Source: RPQK01 sp041946865
GTDB taxonomy: Bacteria; Acidobacteriota; UBA6911; RPQK01
NCBI GenBank assembly: GCA_041946865.1
Contig: JBHGBF010000009.1
Coordinates: 1 to 53,513 of the forward strand
DNA length: 53,513 nt
Direction: 5' to 3'
Within the stretch, counting starts at the first letter, position 1; the number at the start of each line of letters is the position of its first letter. The position numbers were made by a program, and so were the translations under genes. Of the stretch, positions 23,624-33,255 are shown piece by piece. The notes under the pieces are model-generated. The model did no database searches. It saw only the letters and a list, made by a program, of their open reading frames with translations, and was not told the origin of the DNA.

Positions 23624-26359
23624 TTACGACGCCGTCCCGATCAGATCCTGAACAGCCCTGATCAGACTCTCATCGTGAAAGCTGCTCTTTGTCAGGTAGT
23701 AGTTGGCGCCGGCTTCCAGTCCTCTTCTCTTGTCCTCATCCCGGTCCTTATACGAGACGATCATGACGGGCAGCGCCTTCCACTGCGGGCTGCCTTTAAT
23801 GCGCTTGACGAGTTCTATCCCGTCCATCCGCGGCATGTCGACATCGCTGATGACAAGGTCGAACTGAGAGGTCTGGAGCAGGTTCCAGCCGTCCATGCCG
23901 TCTACTGCGACCATGACCTCGTACCCTGAGTTCTCCAGCAGTCTTCGCTCGACTTCCCGTACTGTCAGCGAATCATCCACGACCAGGATCCGCTTCCTGA
24001 CTGTCTCTGCGGCGCCGGCCGCCTGCCCGATCCGGTTCGGCCGCTTGTACGTGAGCAGGTTGTCGATGGAACGAACCAGGTCGTCGGCATCCAGGATGAG
24101 GACTGGAACACCGTCTTCAAGTATCGCGGCCGAGCTGATATTCGGTACGCGACCCAGTCGTGGATCCAACTGAAGAACCACCAGGTCTTTTTCGCCCAGA
24201 AAACGGTTGACCACCAGTCCATACCGGTTGAACCGGTCGCTCACGATGACGACATGGACTTTCGAGTCATCGCGGGAAGTTTCCGGCAGATGCAACACCT
24301 GAGCGGCTTCGAGCAGGCCGACGTTCTCGCCGTCCAAGTTGTAGAACTGGCGTTCTTCCACCACTTGAATCTGATCAGGCGGGACCGCAAGGATCCGATC
24401 GATCCGGGTCAACGGCAGCGCGTAGTATTCAGAGGCAATATCAACCACCAGGGTTCGAGTCACCGAGAGGGTAAGCGGCAGACGTAAGTGAAAAATCGTC
24501 CCTTTGCCCGGGGTCGAATCCATCTGAACCGATCCGCCGACTTCCTTGGCCATCGATTGGACAACGTCCAGCCCGACTCCCCGCCCGGACGTCTCGGTGA
24601 TCACGTCCGCCGTCGAAAAACCCGGCAGGAAGAGGAATTCGAGCAGCTCCGCACCGCTAAGAGTCGCGGCGACCTGCGGGGCGACATATCCCTTGTGAAT
24701 GACTTTCTCTCTGAGTCGTTCTGCGTCAATGCCTCGGCCGTCGTCCTTGACACTCACGTGAAGCAGCCCGGAGGCATGACGCGCTTCAAGAGTAATCACG
24801 CCTTCTGCCGGTTTTCCGGCAGCTACCCTTTCTTCGGGGCTCTCTATGCCGTGGTCGATGGCATTGCGCAGCAGATGCGTGAGTGGCGCTTCGAGCTTCT
24901 CGAGAATATCCCGATCGACGCGGGTCGCCTCGCCCACCGTCTCGAACCGGACCCGCTTGCCGGAGACACGGGCGAGGTCGCGAACCATGCGCGGAAAAGC
25001 GAAAACCCCTTCCGAGAACGGGCGCATGCGGGTGGCCAGAACCTCTGTATAAAGCCGATCAGTCAGCTGCTCCAGCCGGACGGAAAACGTTTCGAACTGT
25101 TCGAGATTCTTGCGTGCCAGGTCCGAGATCTGGCCCAGTCGCGTGACCGACTGGATCACGAGATTACGCACCTCTTCAGAGAGATCCTCATCGCGAGCCG
25201 CCCAGTCATAAAGCCCTTCCAGGGCGCTCCCTAACTCCCGCTCCCAGCTCTTCAGCTTTGCCCAGTTATTCGAGAAAACACGAGTGGCCTTGGCCTGGAT
25301 TAACGCTTCACCGGTCAATCCCATGAGCCGGTTCAGGTTCTCGGCCAAAACCCGAACGAGGCTCTCTCCCGTCTCGGGCTCCGGCGCGGTCGCCTCAACG
25401 GGGACGGAAGAGACCGGAATGACCGAAGGGACGGACGGAACCGCAGAAGCCGGTGGAGCGTCCATCGCTACAGCCAGCCTCTCCACCAGTTGCTGGATTT
25501 CGGTCGAGCGAACGGACATCAGCTGCGGGATCGCCGATTGCTGAGCGCCGGCTACGCTTCTGAACACATCATTGCCGGCAAGCAGGAGGTCGATCGAACC
25601 TGAAGACAGCGTTGTCTTTCCCTTCTGAGCAGCGGACAGCAGATCCTCCATCGCATGAGCCAGCCTGACGAGATGGTCGAGGCCGACTATCCGAGCAGCT
25701 CCTTTGATCGAATGGGCGGCCCTCATGAGAGGTTCGGTCTTCTGGGAGGTCTGCTCCTGCTCCAGCCCGACCAGCCCGGCTTCGAGCGTGCGGGTATGAT
25801 TGACCAGCTCAGTCTTGAACAGGTCGAACATCACCGGATCGCAGGCGAATTGCGGCTTCTCGGCGACCGGAACGCCGGTATCCTGCTTGTCCTTCTTCCC
25901 GGCGTGGTCGCTTTTCGCCGGGGCGGAAGCAGGCCGGGCGCCGGCGCTCGCAAAGCTTTTCGCCACTTCCTCCGCCAGCTGCTTGATCTGCTCCGCTTTG
26001 TCCGTCACCTCAGCAGCCAGGCGGACAGGATCCAAAGCCGACAGGCTTCGAAAGAGACTGACCGCGGAGTTGACCTGCCCGGCCGCTTCCCCGCCGAGCG
26101 GGGCGTTTGCCTTCTGAAGCTCCCCGAGGTGCTTCTCAAGAGCCTCGGCAACCAGGGCCAGCGGCTTGAAGCCGGCGATCCGAGCGGCGCCTTTGATTGA
26201 GTGAGCAGCCCTTACCGCAGCCTCCGGCTCGAAGCCCGATTCACCGGCCGCGGCTTCCAGCCTGCTGCTGTTCGTCTCAAGCTCAGACCGGAACAACTCC
26301 AGGAGCTGTACGTCGACCTCGGCCTGTTCCGGCGTCCCCGGTTTCGCCTGCTCTTTCAC
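23624..26359 (-). CDS. cheA: hybrid CheA histidine kinase with two Hpt domains and a C-terminal receiver
   Basis: 911 residues, the WspE-like core kinase. Two Hpt domains each carry AAHSIKGAARI, with phospho-sites His53 and His216, separated by an Ala/Lys-rich linker. After a Pro/Val/Ser-rich linker (about 300-330) come the dimerisation helices, the HATPase (LRNAIDHGIESPEER, DDGRGIDAERL, TSGRGVGLDVV), a CheW-like domain (VTRTLVVDIASEYYALPLTR onward), and a receiver from about residue 789 with Asp839 in ISDVDMPRMDG. The GTG start at 26359 overlaps the upstream stop (GTGA). The terminal receiver could be a phosphate sink or a relay to the REC-PP2C protein. Confidence 0.94.
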   Translation of the reverse strand: MKEQAKPGTPEQAEVDVQLLELFRSELETNSSRLEAAAGESGFEPEAAVRAAHSIKGAARIAGFKPLALVAEALEKHLGELQKANAPLGGEAAGQVNSAVSLFRSLSALDPVRLAAEVTDKAEQIKQLAEEVAKSFASAGARPASAPAKSDHAGKKDKQDTGVPVAEKPQFACDPVMFDLFKTELVNHTRTLEAGLVGLEQEQTSQKTEPLMRAAHSIKGAARIVGLDHLVRLAHAMEDLLSAAQKGKTTLSSGSIDLLLAGNDVFRSVAGAQQSAIPQLMSVRSTEIQQLVERLAVAMDAPPASAVPSVPSVIPVSSVPVEATAPEPETGESLVRVLAENLNRLMGLTGEALIQAKATRVFSNNWAKLKSWERELGSALEGLYDWAARDEDLSEEVRNLVIQSVTRLGQISDLARKNLEQFETFSVRLEQLTDRLYTEVLATRMRPFSEGVFAFPRMVRDLARVSGKRVRFETVGEATRVDRDILEKLEAPLTHLLRNAIDHGIESPEERVAAGKPAEGVITLEARHASGLLHVSVKDDGRGIDAERLREKVIHKGYVAPQVAATLSGAELLEFLFLPGFSTADVITETSGRGVGLDVVQSMAKEVGGSVQMDSTPGKGTIFHLRLPLTLSVTRTLVVDIASEYYALPLTRIDRILAVPPDQIQVVEERQFYNLDGENVGLLEAAQVLHLPETSRDDSKVHVVIVSDRFNRYGLVVNRFLGEKDLVVLQLDPRLGRVPNISSAAILEDGVPVLILDADDLVRSIDNLLTYKRPNRIGQAAGAAETVRKRILVVDDSLTVREVERRLLENSGYEVMVAVDGMDGWNLLQTSQFDLVISDVDMPRMDGIELVKRIKGSPQWKALPVMIVSYKDRDEDKRRGLEAGANYYLTKSSFHDESLIRAVQDLIGTAS

Positions 26360-27036
26360 CGAATGAAACTCCCCTTGACGGCTGCGGCCAGCTTGTTTTC
26401 GTCAAGCCAGCCGATCGTTCTGGCCTCTATCTCAATGACACCCCGGCTCAAGGATGCCGGTGATTTGGACAAGGTGGAGGGCGGCTTGAGAATGAGCTCA
26501 GGGGCGAACTGGCGGACCCCGAGAACCTCGTCGGCCGCAAAAACAAAGCGGTCCTTCCCCTCATCGAGGACGACCATCCGGCCCGGAGATTTGCGGCGAT
26601 CCGTCGCTTCCTTCTGCGGCTCATCCGCTAATCCCAACAGGTTAGCCAGGGAAATGCAGGGCACCAGTTCTCCGTTGACGTTCACCAGGCCTTGAAAGAT
26701 CTCATTGCTCCGAAACGGCACCTTGTGGACCGGCCTAGGCTCGAACGCCTCCTGGAAATACTGCACCGGCAGGGCCAGCCATTCTCCTTTCACTCGGAAA
26801 ACGACGACCGAAACGGTCGCGAGAAGCTGTCTCTGTTTGACCTGGGACAGCTGTTCTGTCCAACCCCTCAGTTCTTCGTGAGGGACCTCCCGGTCAAAGA
26901 GCGATTTGGCCGCGGCTGAGTATTCGTCACAGTTGCGGCAATGCCCGTGTTCGGACAGGCGCGGGCATGAAGAATCGCCGAAAACGCCGATCTTTTTCCA
27001 GCACCCGCTTTCAGGAGGCTCTATTCCGGTCGACAT
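26356..27036 (-). CDS. CheW-like adaptor with Cys-rich N-terminus (WspD-like)
   Basis: 226 residues. The CheW domain covers about residues 70-226 (VVVFRVKGEWLALPVQYFQE, IFQGLVNVNGELVPCISLANLL) and couples receptors to CheA. The N-terminus carries CWKKIGVFGDSSCP and HGHCRNCDEYSAAA, the four-Cys pattern I associate with WspD proteins. Four Cys plus His could bind a metal, though this is not established. The ATG at 27036 follows GGGAAAGG and is preferred to the upstream GTG 27057. The stop overlaps the cheA start. Confidence 0.9.
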   Translation of the reverse strand: MSTGIEPPESGCWKKIGVFGDSSCPRLSEHGHCRNCDEYSAAAKSLFDREVPHEELRGWTEQLSQVKQRQLLATVSVVVFRVKGEWLALPVQYFQEAFEPRPVHKVPFRSNEIFQGLVNVNGELVPCISLANLLGLADEPQKEATDRRKSPGRMVVLDEGKDRFVFAADEVLGVRQFAPELILKPPSTLSKSPASLSRGVIEIEARTIGWLDENKLAAAVKGSFIR

Positions 27037-27152
27037 GGCGCCTTTCCCATCCTTCACAGCAGCAAAAGGCCGTGATGCCGCCAGGCGATCACCGGGCCGC
27101 TCTCCGCAGAAAACGCTGCTCTGCAGCTGCGTTGTGACATATCAAGCAACCT

Positions 27153-28430
27153 TCATCCTCGTTTCGCTCCCGCATCCAGCCGGCGGAGTCGTCTCCGGTA
27201 CTGTCCGGCCTTCGCCGTGTCCCCTTGTTTCTGAGCCAGAAGGCACAGCTGCACCAGCGTCTCGTAATGATCCGGGTCAAGATAAATGGCTTTCAGGAAC
27301 AAATCTTCGGCCGAAGCCAGACGGTCCAGCGACTGCTCGATGAGCCCGGCAAGATAGTAAGCGCCGACATCCATGGAATTCCCCCCGATCAGAGACCGGC
27401 ATAGATTAGCCGCTTCCTGCAGGTCACCGCGGTCGGCAAGGCTTCGCGCCCTCTGCAACACAACCTCGGCAGAGCCCGCGTTAGCGGTTTCATCTCGACT
27501 TTCAACCTGCTTGGGCAGCTCCACCTTCGGATGGGAACGCGCCTCGGTCTTCACATGCTCGCCGCTGTCCGCAACTTTGGTGCGCGCCAGCCTTCTGCGA
27601 GGCTGGACCCGCATGCCTTCCGGATGTTGCTTCGCCTTCGTCAGCCCGAAGGCTCTGGCCGGGGAGAGCGGCTTGTATCCCGCCTTCTGAAAAAGCGCGA
27701 CTTCGGAATGGCCGACAAACAAGAGCCCGCTGTCTTTGAGCAGGCGCGCCAGGTTCACCATGACCCGGGCCCGCCCGGTTTGGCTCAGGTAGATCATCAG
27801 GTTCTTGCAGAAAATAACGTCGAGAGCCTTCTCGGTCCCCGCCATGAAATCCGGATCCACGAGATTCCCTTGACTGAAGGTCACCAGGGATCGGACCGAT
27901 TCGCAGACGGCAGAGCGATCGTCGCGAAGCTCAAAGAAACTACTCTGGGCGGGGGTCAGCGGCCGCCGAAAAGAGGTCTGCGCGTACTGAGCCGCCTTGG
28001 CTGCCGAAAGCGCCTTCCGGCTGATGTCCGCAGCGTGGATCCGAAATTGTGGCGGTTTCAGCCCGGCTACCAGCAAAGTCATCGCGATCGAGTAGGGTTC
28101 TTCGCCTGTCGAGCAAGGCGCCGAGAGGATACGAAGAGCTCCGCGATCGGCTTTCGCGCACCACTCGGTTTTGACAAAACCGGTAAGGAAGGTCAGGGTT
28201 CCCGGGTCTCGGAAAAACCAGGTCTCCGGTACCAGAAGAAGGTCCAGCAGGGCGGCCCGTTCATCTTCTTCGGCTTTCAACCTCCGCAGATAGGCGCCGT
28301 AAGAGCCCTGAGAGGCCTGGCTTAGTCGCGATTCGGTTGCCCGCTCAAACATCTGGGACCCTATTGATTGGACATCCAGCCCGGAATAGTCGTTCAGGAT
28401 CGCTTCGACCTCAGGGTAGCGTCCCATCAT
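27153..28430 (-). CDS. cheR: CheR-type MCP methyltransferase with C-terminal TPR (WspC-like)
   Basis: 425 residues. SAM-dependent methylation of MCP glutamates. The catalytic domain (1-270) shows LLLVPETWFFRDP, the SAM loop LSAPCSTGEEPYSIA, AADISRKAL and VIFCKNLMIYL. A basic, charged linker follows, then TPR helices from about 330 (VVLQRARSLADRGDLQEAANL, AYYLAGLIEQSLDRLASAEDL). This layout matches WspC rather than free CheR. The ATG overlaps the stop of the upstream cheW by four bases. A 116-base gap separates it from the next CheW gene and shows no gene or hairpin of note. Confidence 0.92.
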   Translation of the reverse strand: MMGRYPEVEAILNDYSGLDVQSIGSQMFERATESRLSQASQGSYGAYLRRLKAEEDERAALLDLLLVPETWFFRDPGTLTFLTGFVKTEWCAKADRGALRILSAPCSTGEEPYSIAMTLLVAGLKPPQFRIHAADISRKALSAAKAAQYAQTSFRRPLTPAQSSFFELRDDRSAVCESVRSLVTFSQGNLVDPDFMAGTEKALDVIFCKNLMIYLSQTGRARVMVNLARLLKDSGLLFVGHSEVALFQKAGYKPLSPARAFGLTKAKQHPEGMRVQPRRRLARTKVADSGEHVKTEARSHPKVELPKQVESRDETANAGSAEVVLQRARSLADRGDLQEAANLCRSLIGGNSMDVGAYYLAGLIEQSLDRLASAEDLFLKAIYLDPDHYETLVQLCLLAQKQGDTAKAGQYRRRLRRLDAGAKRG

Positions 28431-28915
28431 CGTTCCTCGTCGCTTCTCGAGCCCAAACTGCCGTCAGACGGCTCGTACAGCATGCGCTTTAACTCGTCAG
28501 AGAGAAGATTGTCGACCGTGACTCGCTGCACCAGTCCAGCGGGGTGCGGGAGAATTTCTCCGAGATACTTCGCCCCCTCGACCGATAAACCCGGCGGTTG
28601 AAGCTCCTCTTTCCGGCAGCTCAAGGTCTCAGTGGCGCGCTCGGCCAGTATGCCAAGCAGCCGCTCTTGACCCTCCGCTTCCGGTAAGCGGACGAGAATG
28701 ATCCGGGTACTCAGGAGCGACCGGGCCGGCCTCTCCCCCAGCAAAGCATTGACGTCGATAACCGGTACGACCTGACCCCGATAGTTGAAGACGCCTGAGA
28801 CACAGTCAGGAGCGTGGGGCACCTTTTTCAGAGACACGAGCGGTATGACCTCGACGATCGCCGAAGCCTCGATCCCAAACCGGCCCGCCCCCACCTCGAA
28901 CAATAAGAGCAGCAT
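28427..28915 (-). CDS. cheW: CheW-like adaptor (WspB-like)
   Basis: 162 residues, a single CheW/SH3-like domain (LLLFEVGAGRFGIEASAIVE, then VSGVFNYRGQVVPVIDVNALL). Couples the MCPs to CheA. The C-terminal 30 residues (RVTVDNLLSDELKRMLYE onward) extend past the domain. It begins two bases after the stop of the second MCP and ends overlapping cheR, so it is tightly inside the operon. Confidence 0.9.
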   Translation of the reverse strand: MLLLLFEVGAGRFGIEASAIVEVIPLVSLKKVPHAPDCVSGVFNYRGQVVPVIDVNALLGERPARSLLSTRIILVRLPEAEGQERLLGILAERATETLSCRKEELQPPGLSVEGAKYLGEILPHPAGLVQRVTVDNLLSDELKRMLYEPSDGSLGSRSDEER

Positions 28916-28917
28916 GC

Positions 28918-30978
28918 TTAACTCAACACAAAACGATCGACTTCGACCTCGAGTCCGTTCACAGCCGATTTCAACTGGTTTGAGGCAGACATAAAGGCGG
29001 TTAGGAATTCCCTGGTCTGTCGAGCGGCGTCGTCCAGCTGGCTCATGGCTTCACTGATTTGAAGCGCGCTCTCCGACTGCGCCTGCATGCTCTGGTTGAC
29101 CGCTTCAAACTGCGGGCTTAGCTGCTGCGTGTACTCGATGACCCGGCCGAGGTCGGTGCTGATCCTCGCGATTTTTTCCGAGCTCGAGCGGGTCTGCTCG
29201 GTATAGGTTTCAATCCCTGCCACTCCCTCCCTGACTGCCGTCTGCATCTCGGAAATCACCGCCTCGATTTCCAGGGTGGCAATGGCTGTCTGATCAGCCA
29301 GGCGACGGACCTCACGGGCGACCACCGCAAAACCGGGACCGTACTCGCCGGCCTTTTCGGCTTCGATGGCCGCGTTGAGTGAAAGCAGATTGGTCTGGTT
29401 GGCCACCTTGGTGATAGCCGTGATCACCTGATTGATGTTCCCCGTCTTGGTCCGCAGGATCTCGAGCTTTCCTGACACGTCGACCGTGGCCTCCAGAAGC
29501 GTCTTCATGGTCGCATTGATTTCGGAGAGACTGGTTACCCCCTGTGATGCCACCCGGGCGGCGTCCGAAGCCGTCTCGGTTAGCTTTCCCATGGTCTGTG
29601 CCAGTTCGCTGACCGTGGATGATATTTCTTTGCTGGTGGTGCTGACCTCGGACGTTGAGGCCGCCTGCTGGGCTACCGTGGCCTCCAACTGGTGCACCGA
29701 GTCAGCTATCCGCGCGGCAGAGCTGCTCACCTGGTCGCTTGACCGTCCTACCTGGCCGATAAGCGAATCCAGGTTCTGAATCATCCGTTGCATGGCCTGG
29801 AAAAGGAGAGAGACTTCGTCCTTGGTCTTTTCCTCGTCCTTGGCGTACCCGGGCGAGCCACCGGACAGCAGGCTCTCCCTGGCATCCTTCAGTTTTCCGT
29901 CGGCGATGGCAGCGGCGATGCGAGCAGCCTTTCGGAGGGGAGAAGTGATGCCGGCCGACAGGATCGAGACCAAGGCCGCAGCCAGAAGGAGGGCGGCCAG
30001 GCTGAGCCCCAGGGCGATCGAGCGTGTCCTCTCCTGCTGCGCGTTCCTGGCCTGGAGAAGGGTGGTCAGCTCGTCGGCACTCACTTGCCAGAGCCGGGAG
30101 ACGGCCTCGCTGGCGCGCAGTACCGCCTGATCCAGCTCCGTTTGAGACGCTTCGTTCTGACGCGACAGGCTGAGTCCCCGGAGGTTCGCAACTGCAGCCT
30201 TTATCGCACGGTCAAACTGCTCTGCCAGACCCGGCATCCTCTCCTGCAGGCTCACGCTCCTGTCGTTGAAGTTCACGTCCTCCTTGAGAGCGATCGACAG
30301 GGTTTCCTGGAGAGCGCTCGATTGCCTTTCCAGCTCATCGGCATAAATCACCAGAGAGGTGCGGTCCTCGGGCCGGAAGAAGCCATCGACCTGAGCCGCT
30401 TTGGTGAGGGTGGAGACCTCGTTCAGAACCTGCTGAAGACGCGGAAGGCGCTGAATCGCCGCCTCCATGACGTAGTGAGAGTCCAGGTCGGAATCCAGAA
30501 CCAACCTGGAAGTGTCGCCGACTCTCCCGAGAAAGCCGAGAGCGTCGGGTATGAGAGAGGCGGCTGTCACCTTCTTGGAAGCGGCCTTTCGCCTCGCCCA
30601 GGTTTCCTCGAGCTGGAGGGCGACGCGGGTGCATTCCATTTTGAGCTGACCTTCTCGGCAGTCGCGGAGCGCCCGCTTCAGGTCGGCCAGCGCTTCGTCC
30701 ACCTGCACGCTGGCTTCGTCGAACTCTTCATCGGACCTGGTCCCGGCCAGGCGCTCGAGCGCCATCCTCTCATGACGCATGAGGCGAACCACCAGCGTTT
30801 CGAACGGGCGGATCAGCCGGGAGCCGTCGATTTCCGCGTTGACGAAGTCGATGTCCCGGTTAAAACCGGAGATGACGAGGTAAAGCAAAAGGGCGAAAGG
30901 CAAACCGAAGGCCAGGCTGGCCAGAAGGAGCTTGTAAGTGATCGACAGCCGGCGGAAGTACCCCGTAATCGCGTTCAT
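28918..30978 (-). CDS. methyl-accepting chemotaxis protein with helical periplasmic domain
   Basis: 686 residues. Membrane segment at about 17-36, a roughly 280-residue all-helical sensor domain of four-helix-bundle type, a second membrane segment at about 322-345 (LSLAALLLAAALVSIL), HAMP, then the signalling helices with the hairpin tip NAAIEAEKAGEYGPGFAVVA and REVRRLADQTA. There is no C-terminal CheR-binding pentapeptide. It corresponds to WspA in gene order. It starts 15 bases after the preceding MCP stop. Confidence 0.92.
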   Translation of the reverse strand: MNAITGYFRRLSITYKLLLASLAFGLPFALLLYLVISGFNRDIDFVNAEIDGSRLIRPFETLVVRLMRHERMALERLAGTRSDEEFDEASVQVDEALADLKRALRDCREGQLKMECTRVALQLEETWARRKAASKKVTAASLIPDALGFLGRVGDTSRLVLDSDLDSHYVMEAAIQRLPRLQQVLNEVSTLTKAAQVDGFFRPEDRTSLVIYADELERQSSALQETLSIALKEDVNFNDRSVSLQERMPGLAEQFDRAIKAAVANLRGLSLSRQNEASQTELDQAVLRASEAVSRLWQVSADELTTLLQARNAQQERTRSIALGLSLAALLLAAALVSILSAGITSPLRKAARIAAAIADGKLKDARESLLSGGSPGYAKDEEKTKDEVSLLFQAMQRMIQNLDSLIGQVGRSSDQVSSSAARIADSVHQLEATVAQQAASTSEVSTTSKEISSTVSELAQTMGKLTETASDAARVASQGVTSLSEINATMKTLLEATVDVSGKLEILRTKTGNINQVITAITKVANQTNLLSLNAAIEAEKAGEYGPGFAVVAREVRRLADQTAIATLEIEAVISEMQTAVREGVAGIETYTEQTRSSSEKIARISTDLGRVIEYTQQLSPQFEAVNQSMQAQSESALQISEAMSQLDDAARQTREFLTAFMSASNQLKSAVNGLEVEVDRFVLS

Positions 30979-30993
30979 CTCGTTCCCCTGGAC

Positions 30994-33207
30994 CTAGGCG
31001 CTGATTTTGAACCTCGACACCTCGTTCTGCAGGCCTTGCACCGCCTGGTTCAGCTGCTCCGTCGCCTGCTTGAACTCATGCAGAGATTCTTTCGTCTGTT
31101 CCGCAGTCTGTGACAACTGCCCCATCGACTCACTGATCTGCTCGGCGCCCTGCGACTGGTTCTGCATCCACTGTTCGACGGTCCCGAATTCCGGGCCGAG
31201 GTTACGGACCTGGTCGATGATCCGGGTCAGCTCGTCCCCGACGGCGGCGACTTCGCTGACACCTTTCCTGACCTGTTCGGCAAAGCGGTCCATCTCCATG
31301 ACCCCGCTGGCCACCGAGGATTGCATCTCCCGGACCACGTACTCGATATCCTGCGTGGCCACGGCTGTCTGATCGGCCAGTCGGCTGATCTCACGCGCCA
31401 CGACGGCAAAACCTTTCCCGAACTCACCGGCCTTTTCCGCTTCAATTGCCGCGTTAAGCGAGAGGAGATTCGTCTGATCAGAGATCTTGTTGATGGTGGT
31501 GATGACGCTCGAGATCCGATTGGCCCGCTCGTTGATTGTCCCGAGTTTGGACGTGATCTGGCCGGTCGCCTTCATCAACTGGCGCATGGCCGCTTCCATT
31601 TTGCTCAAGTCATTGCGGCGGGACTCGGCCGTCGACGCAGTTGTGGCCAGCTGCTCGCCCACCTCGGTCATCAGCTTGGACAGATCTTCGGCCGTTTTGG
31701 AGATATCGCGGGTCCTGGCCGTGACTTCACGAGTAGACGCCGCCTGCTCCGCGACTGCGGCCTCCAGCTCGCGGGCAGAGGACGAAATCTGAGTTGCGGA
31801 CGTCGTCACCTGAATACCGGAACGCTGCACCTGTCCAACCAGCGAGTCGAGGCTGCCGCTCATCTTATCGAAGGCGCTCAGCAGCTCGACAGTCTCGTCG
31901 CTGTCGTCAAAGAAGCGCGCCTTTCGCGCCCGAGCCGGCTGCTGGAAAGCGGATGTCAGCCGGCTCCGCGCCTGGCTGAGGTCGCCCGCCGCAATCTGGT
32001 TCGCTACGTCGATTGTCAGGCCGAGCGGCCGCGTGGCTTTGTCGCTCAAGAAAGCCGCCAGACCCACGGCTCCAACCAGCAGCGCAGCGCCCGCCAGAAT
32101 CAGCTTCAGCAGGAGGGCTCGAGTGATCTGGTGGATCCGAGCGCGCGTGACATAGTAGTCTTCCTGATACGTCCCGACGTTGATCAGCCAGTCCCAAGGC
32201 CGGAAATAAATCAGAGAAGCGATTTTGGCCCGGGGAGCCTGCTCGCCTTGATTCTGCCACCAGTAACGTTCCAGCGTCGGCTCGCCGGCCGGCTGTTTGA
32301 AGGCCCGGCCCAGCTGTCCCTGAATAAAGAACCGGCCGTCCGCGTCCCGAGTCGTCCAGATATCTTCGCCGTCCCGTTTTTCCTGGTAAGAGATAATGTA
32401 CCGGCCGCGGCGTTCCCCCTTGCCGCCGACAACGCAGACATACCCGGTCTTGCCGACCTTGATCTGAAGAATCGCTTTCCTCAAGACGTTCGTGGATTCC
32501 GGCTTCTGGGCCACTTCAAGCATGCCGATGACCTTGCCCTGCCGGTCTTTGAGCGGCTGGTAAGCCGTTACCAGCCAGTGGCCGGCGACATTGACCAGTC
32601 CCGAATAGGAACGCCCCTCGGCGGCGGCCGATACGACCGGGTCTCTCTCCCCATACGGGTCCACAGCGGGGACCAGGGTCCCGGTAGCACGCCTGCCCTG
32701 GACCTCGACACTTGTCGCGACTCGAAGCAACTCGCCCTGGTCTCCTACCCGCTGCAGAATCGAACACCAGGCCCCGACCAGTCGATGGGTCTCGTCGACT
32801 ACCGGCAAGCTCTTCGACAGATCCAGGCTTTGGCCTACCCAACGCCCTCCTATGATCAGCTTCGGAGCACGTAGGCTGAGCGCTTCACCGGTCCGCTGAT
32901 TCCGTGCGGTCCAACTCACAGCCTCGCTGGACAACTCGGCGACCCCGGCCTCCTGTAATCGCTGTCGGGCGATGGTGAGATCGTCGTTGGCTTTGCGCAG
33001 CAGCAACTGGTGCGTGGTCTCGCACATGGCATAAACGTCTTTGGCGATCTGCTTGAGGCTCTGATCGACGATCTGGCTCAATTCCTGATCCGCTTGTTCC
33101 GCGACCGTCCCCTCGAATTGGGAGGTGAGAATCAGCATGACGAGGACAGGCAGTGTTGCCGCCAAAAAGGCCAGGCCGAGGACTTTGCGCTTGAGGTTGA
33201 GCTTCAT
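30994..33207 (-). CDS. methyl-accepting chemotaxis protein with Cache-type sensor
   Basis: 737 residues. Membrane segment at about 8-28, then a large extracytoplasmic region resembling a Cache 3/Cache 2 double sensor (LRAPKLIIGGRWVGQSLDLS, VAGHWLVTAYQPLKDRQGKV, IGMLEVAQKPES, WDWLINVGTYQEDYY). A second membrane segment lies near 368-388, followed by HAMP and the MCP signalling domain with NAAIEAEKAGEFGKGFAVVA. Such Cache domains bind small organic ligands in the periplasm; the ligand here is unknown. No terminal pentapeptide. It sits 48 bases downstream of the STAS gene. A second receptor ahead of the WspA position is an addition to the Wsp layout. Confidence 0.92.
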   Translation of the reverse strand: MKLNLKRKVLGLAFLAATLPVLVMLILTSQFEGTVAEQADQELSQIVDQSLKQIAKDVYAMCETTHQLLLRKANDDLTIARQRLQEAGVAELSSEAVSWTARNQRTGEALSLRAPKLIIGGRWVGQSLDLSKSLPVVDETHRLVGAWCSILQRVGDQGELLRVATSVEVQGRRATGTLVPAVDPYGERDPVVSAAAEGRSYSGLVNVAGHWLVTAYQPLKDRQGKVIGMLEVAQKPESTNVLRKAILQIKVGKTGYVCVVGGKGERRGRYIISYQEKRDGEDIWTTRDADGRFFIQGQLGRAFKQPAGEPTLERYWWQNQGEQAPRAKIASLIYFRPWDWLINVGTYQEDYYVTRARIHQITRALLLKLILAGAALLVGAVGLAAFLSDKATRPLGLTIDVANQIAAGDLSQARSRLTSAFQQPARARKARFFDDSDETVELLSAFDKMSGSLDSLVGQVQRSGIQVTTSATQISSSARELEAAVAEQAASTREVTARTRDISKTAEDLSKLMTEVGEQLATTASTAESRRNDLSKMEAAMRQLMKATGQITSKLGTINERANRISSVITTINKISDQTNLLSLNAAIEAEKAGEFGKGFAVVAREISRLADQTAVATQDIEYVVREMQSSVASGVMEMDRFAEQVRKGVSEVAAVGDELTRIIDQVRNLGPEFGTVEQWMQNQSQGAEQISESMGQLSQTAEQTKESLHEFKQATEQLNQAVQGLQNEVSRFKISA

Positions 33208-33255
33208 GATCCCCCCGCTACCCGGAATCAGATTGGATGGTTCTTGGGGTGCCGC

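Noticed and set aside
29788..31113. 441-codon + strand frame across the two MCP genes
   Set aside because: Spans two real genes on the other strand and shows no family features.
31321..32874. 517-codon + strand frame inside the Cache MCP gene
   Set aside because: Antisense shadow of a well-supported MCP; Arg/Gly/Pro-rich composition and no domain.
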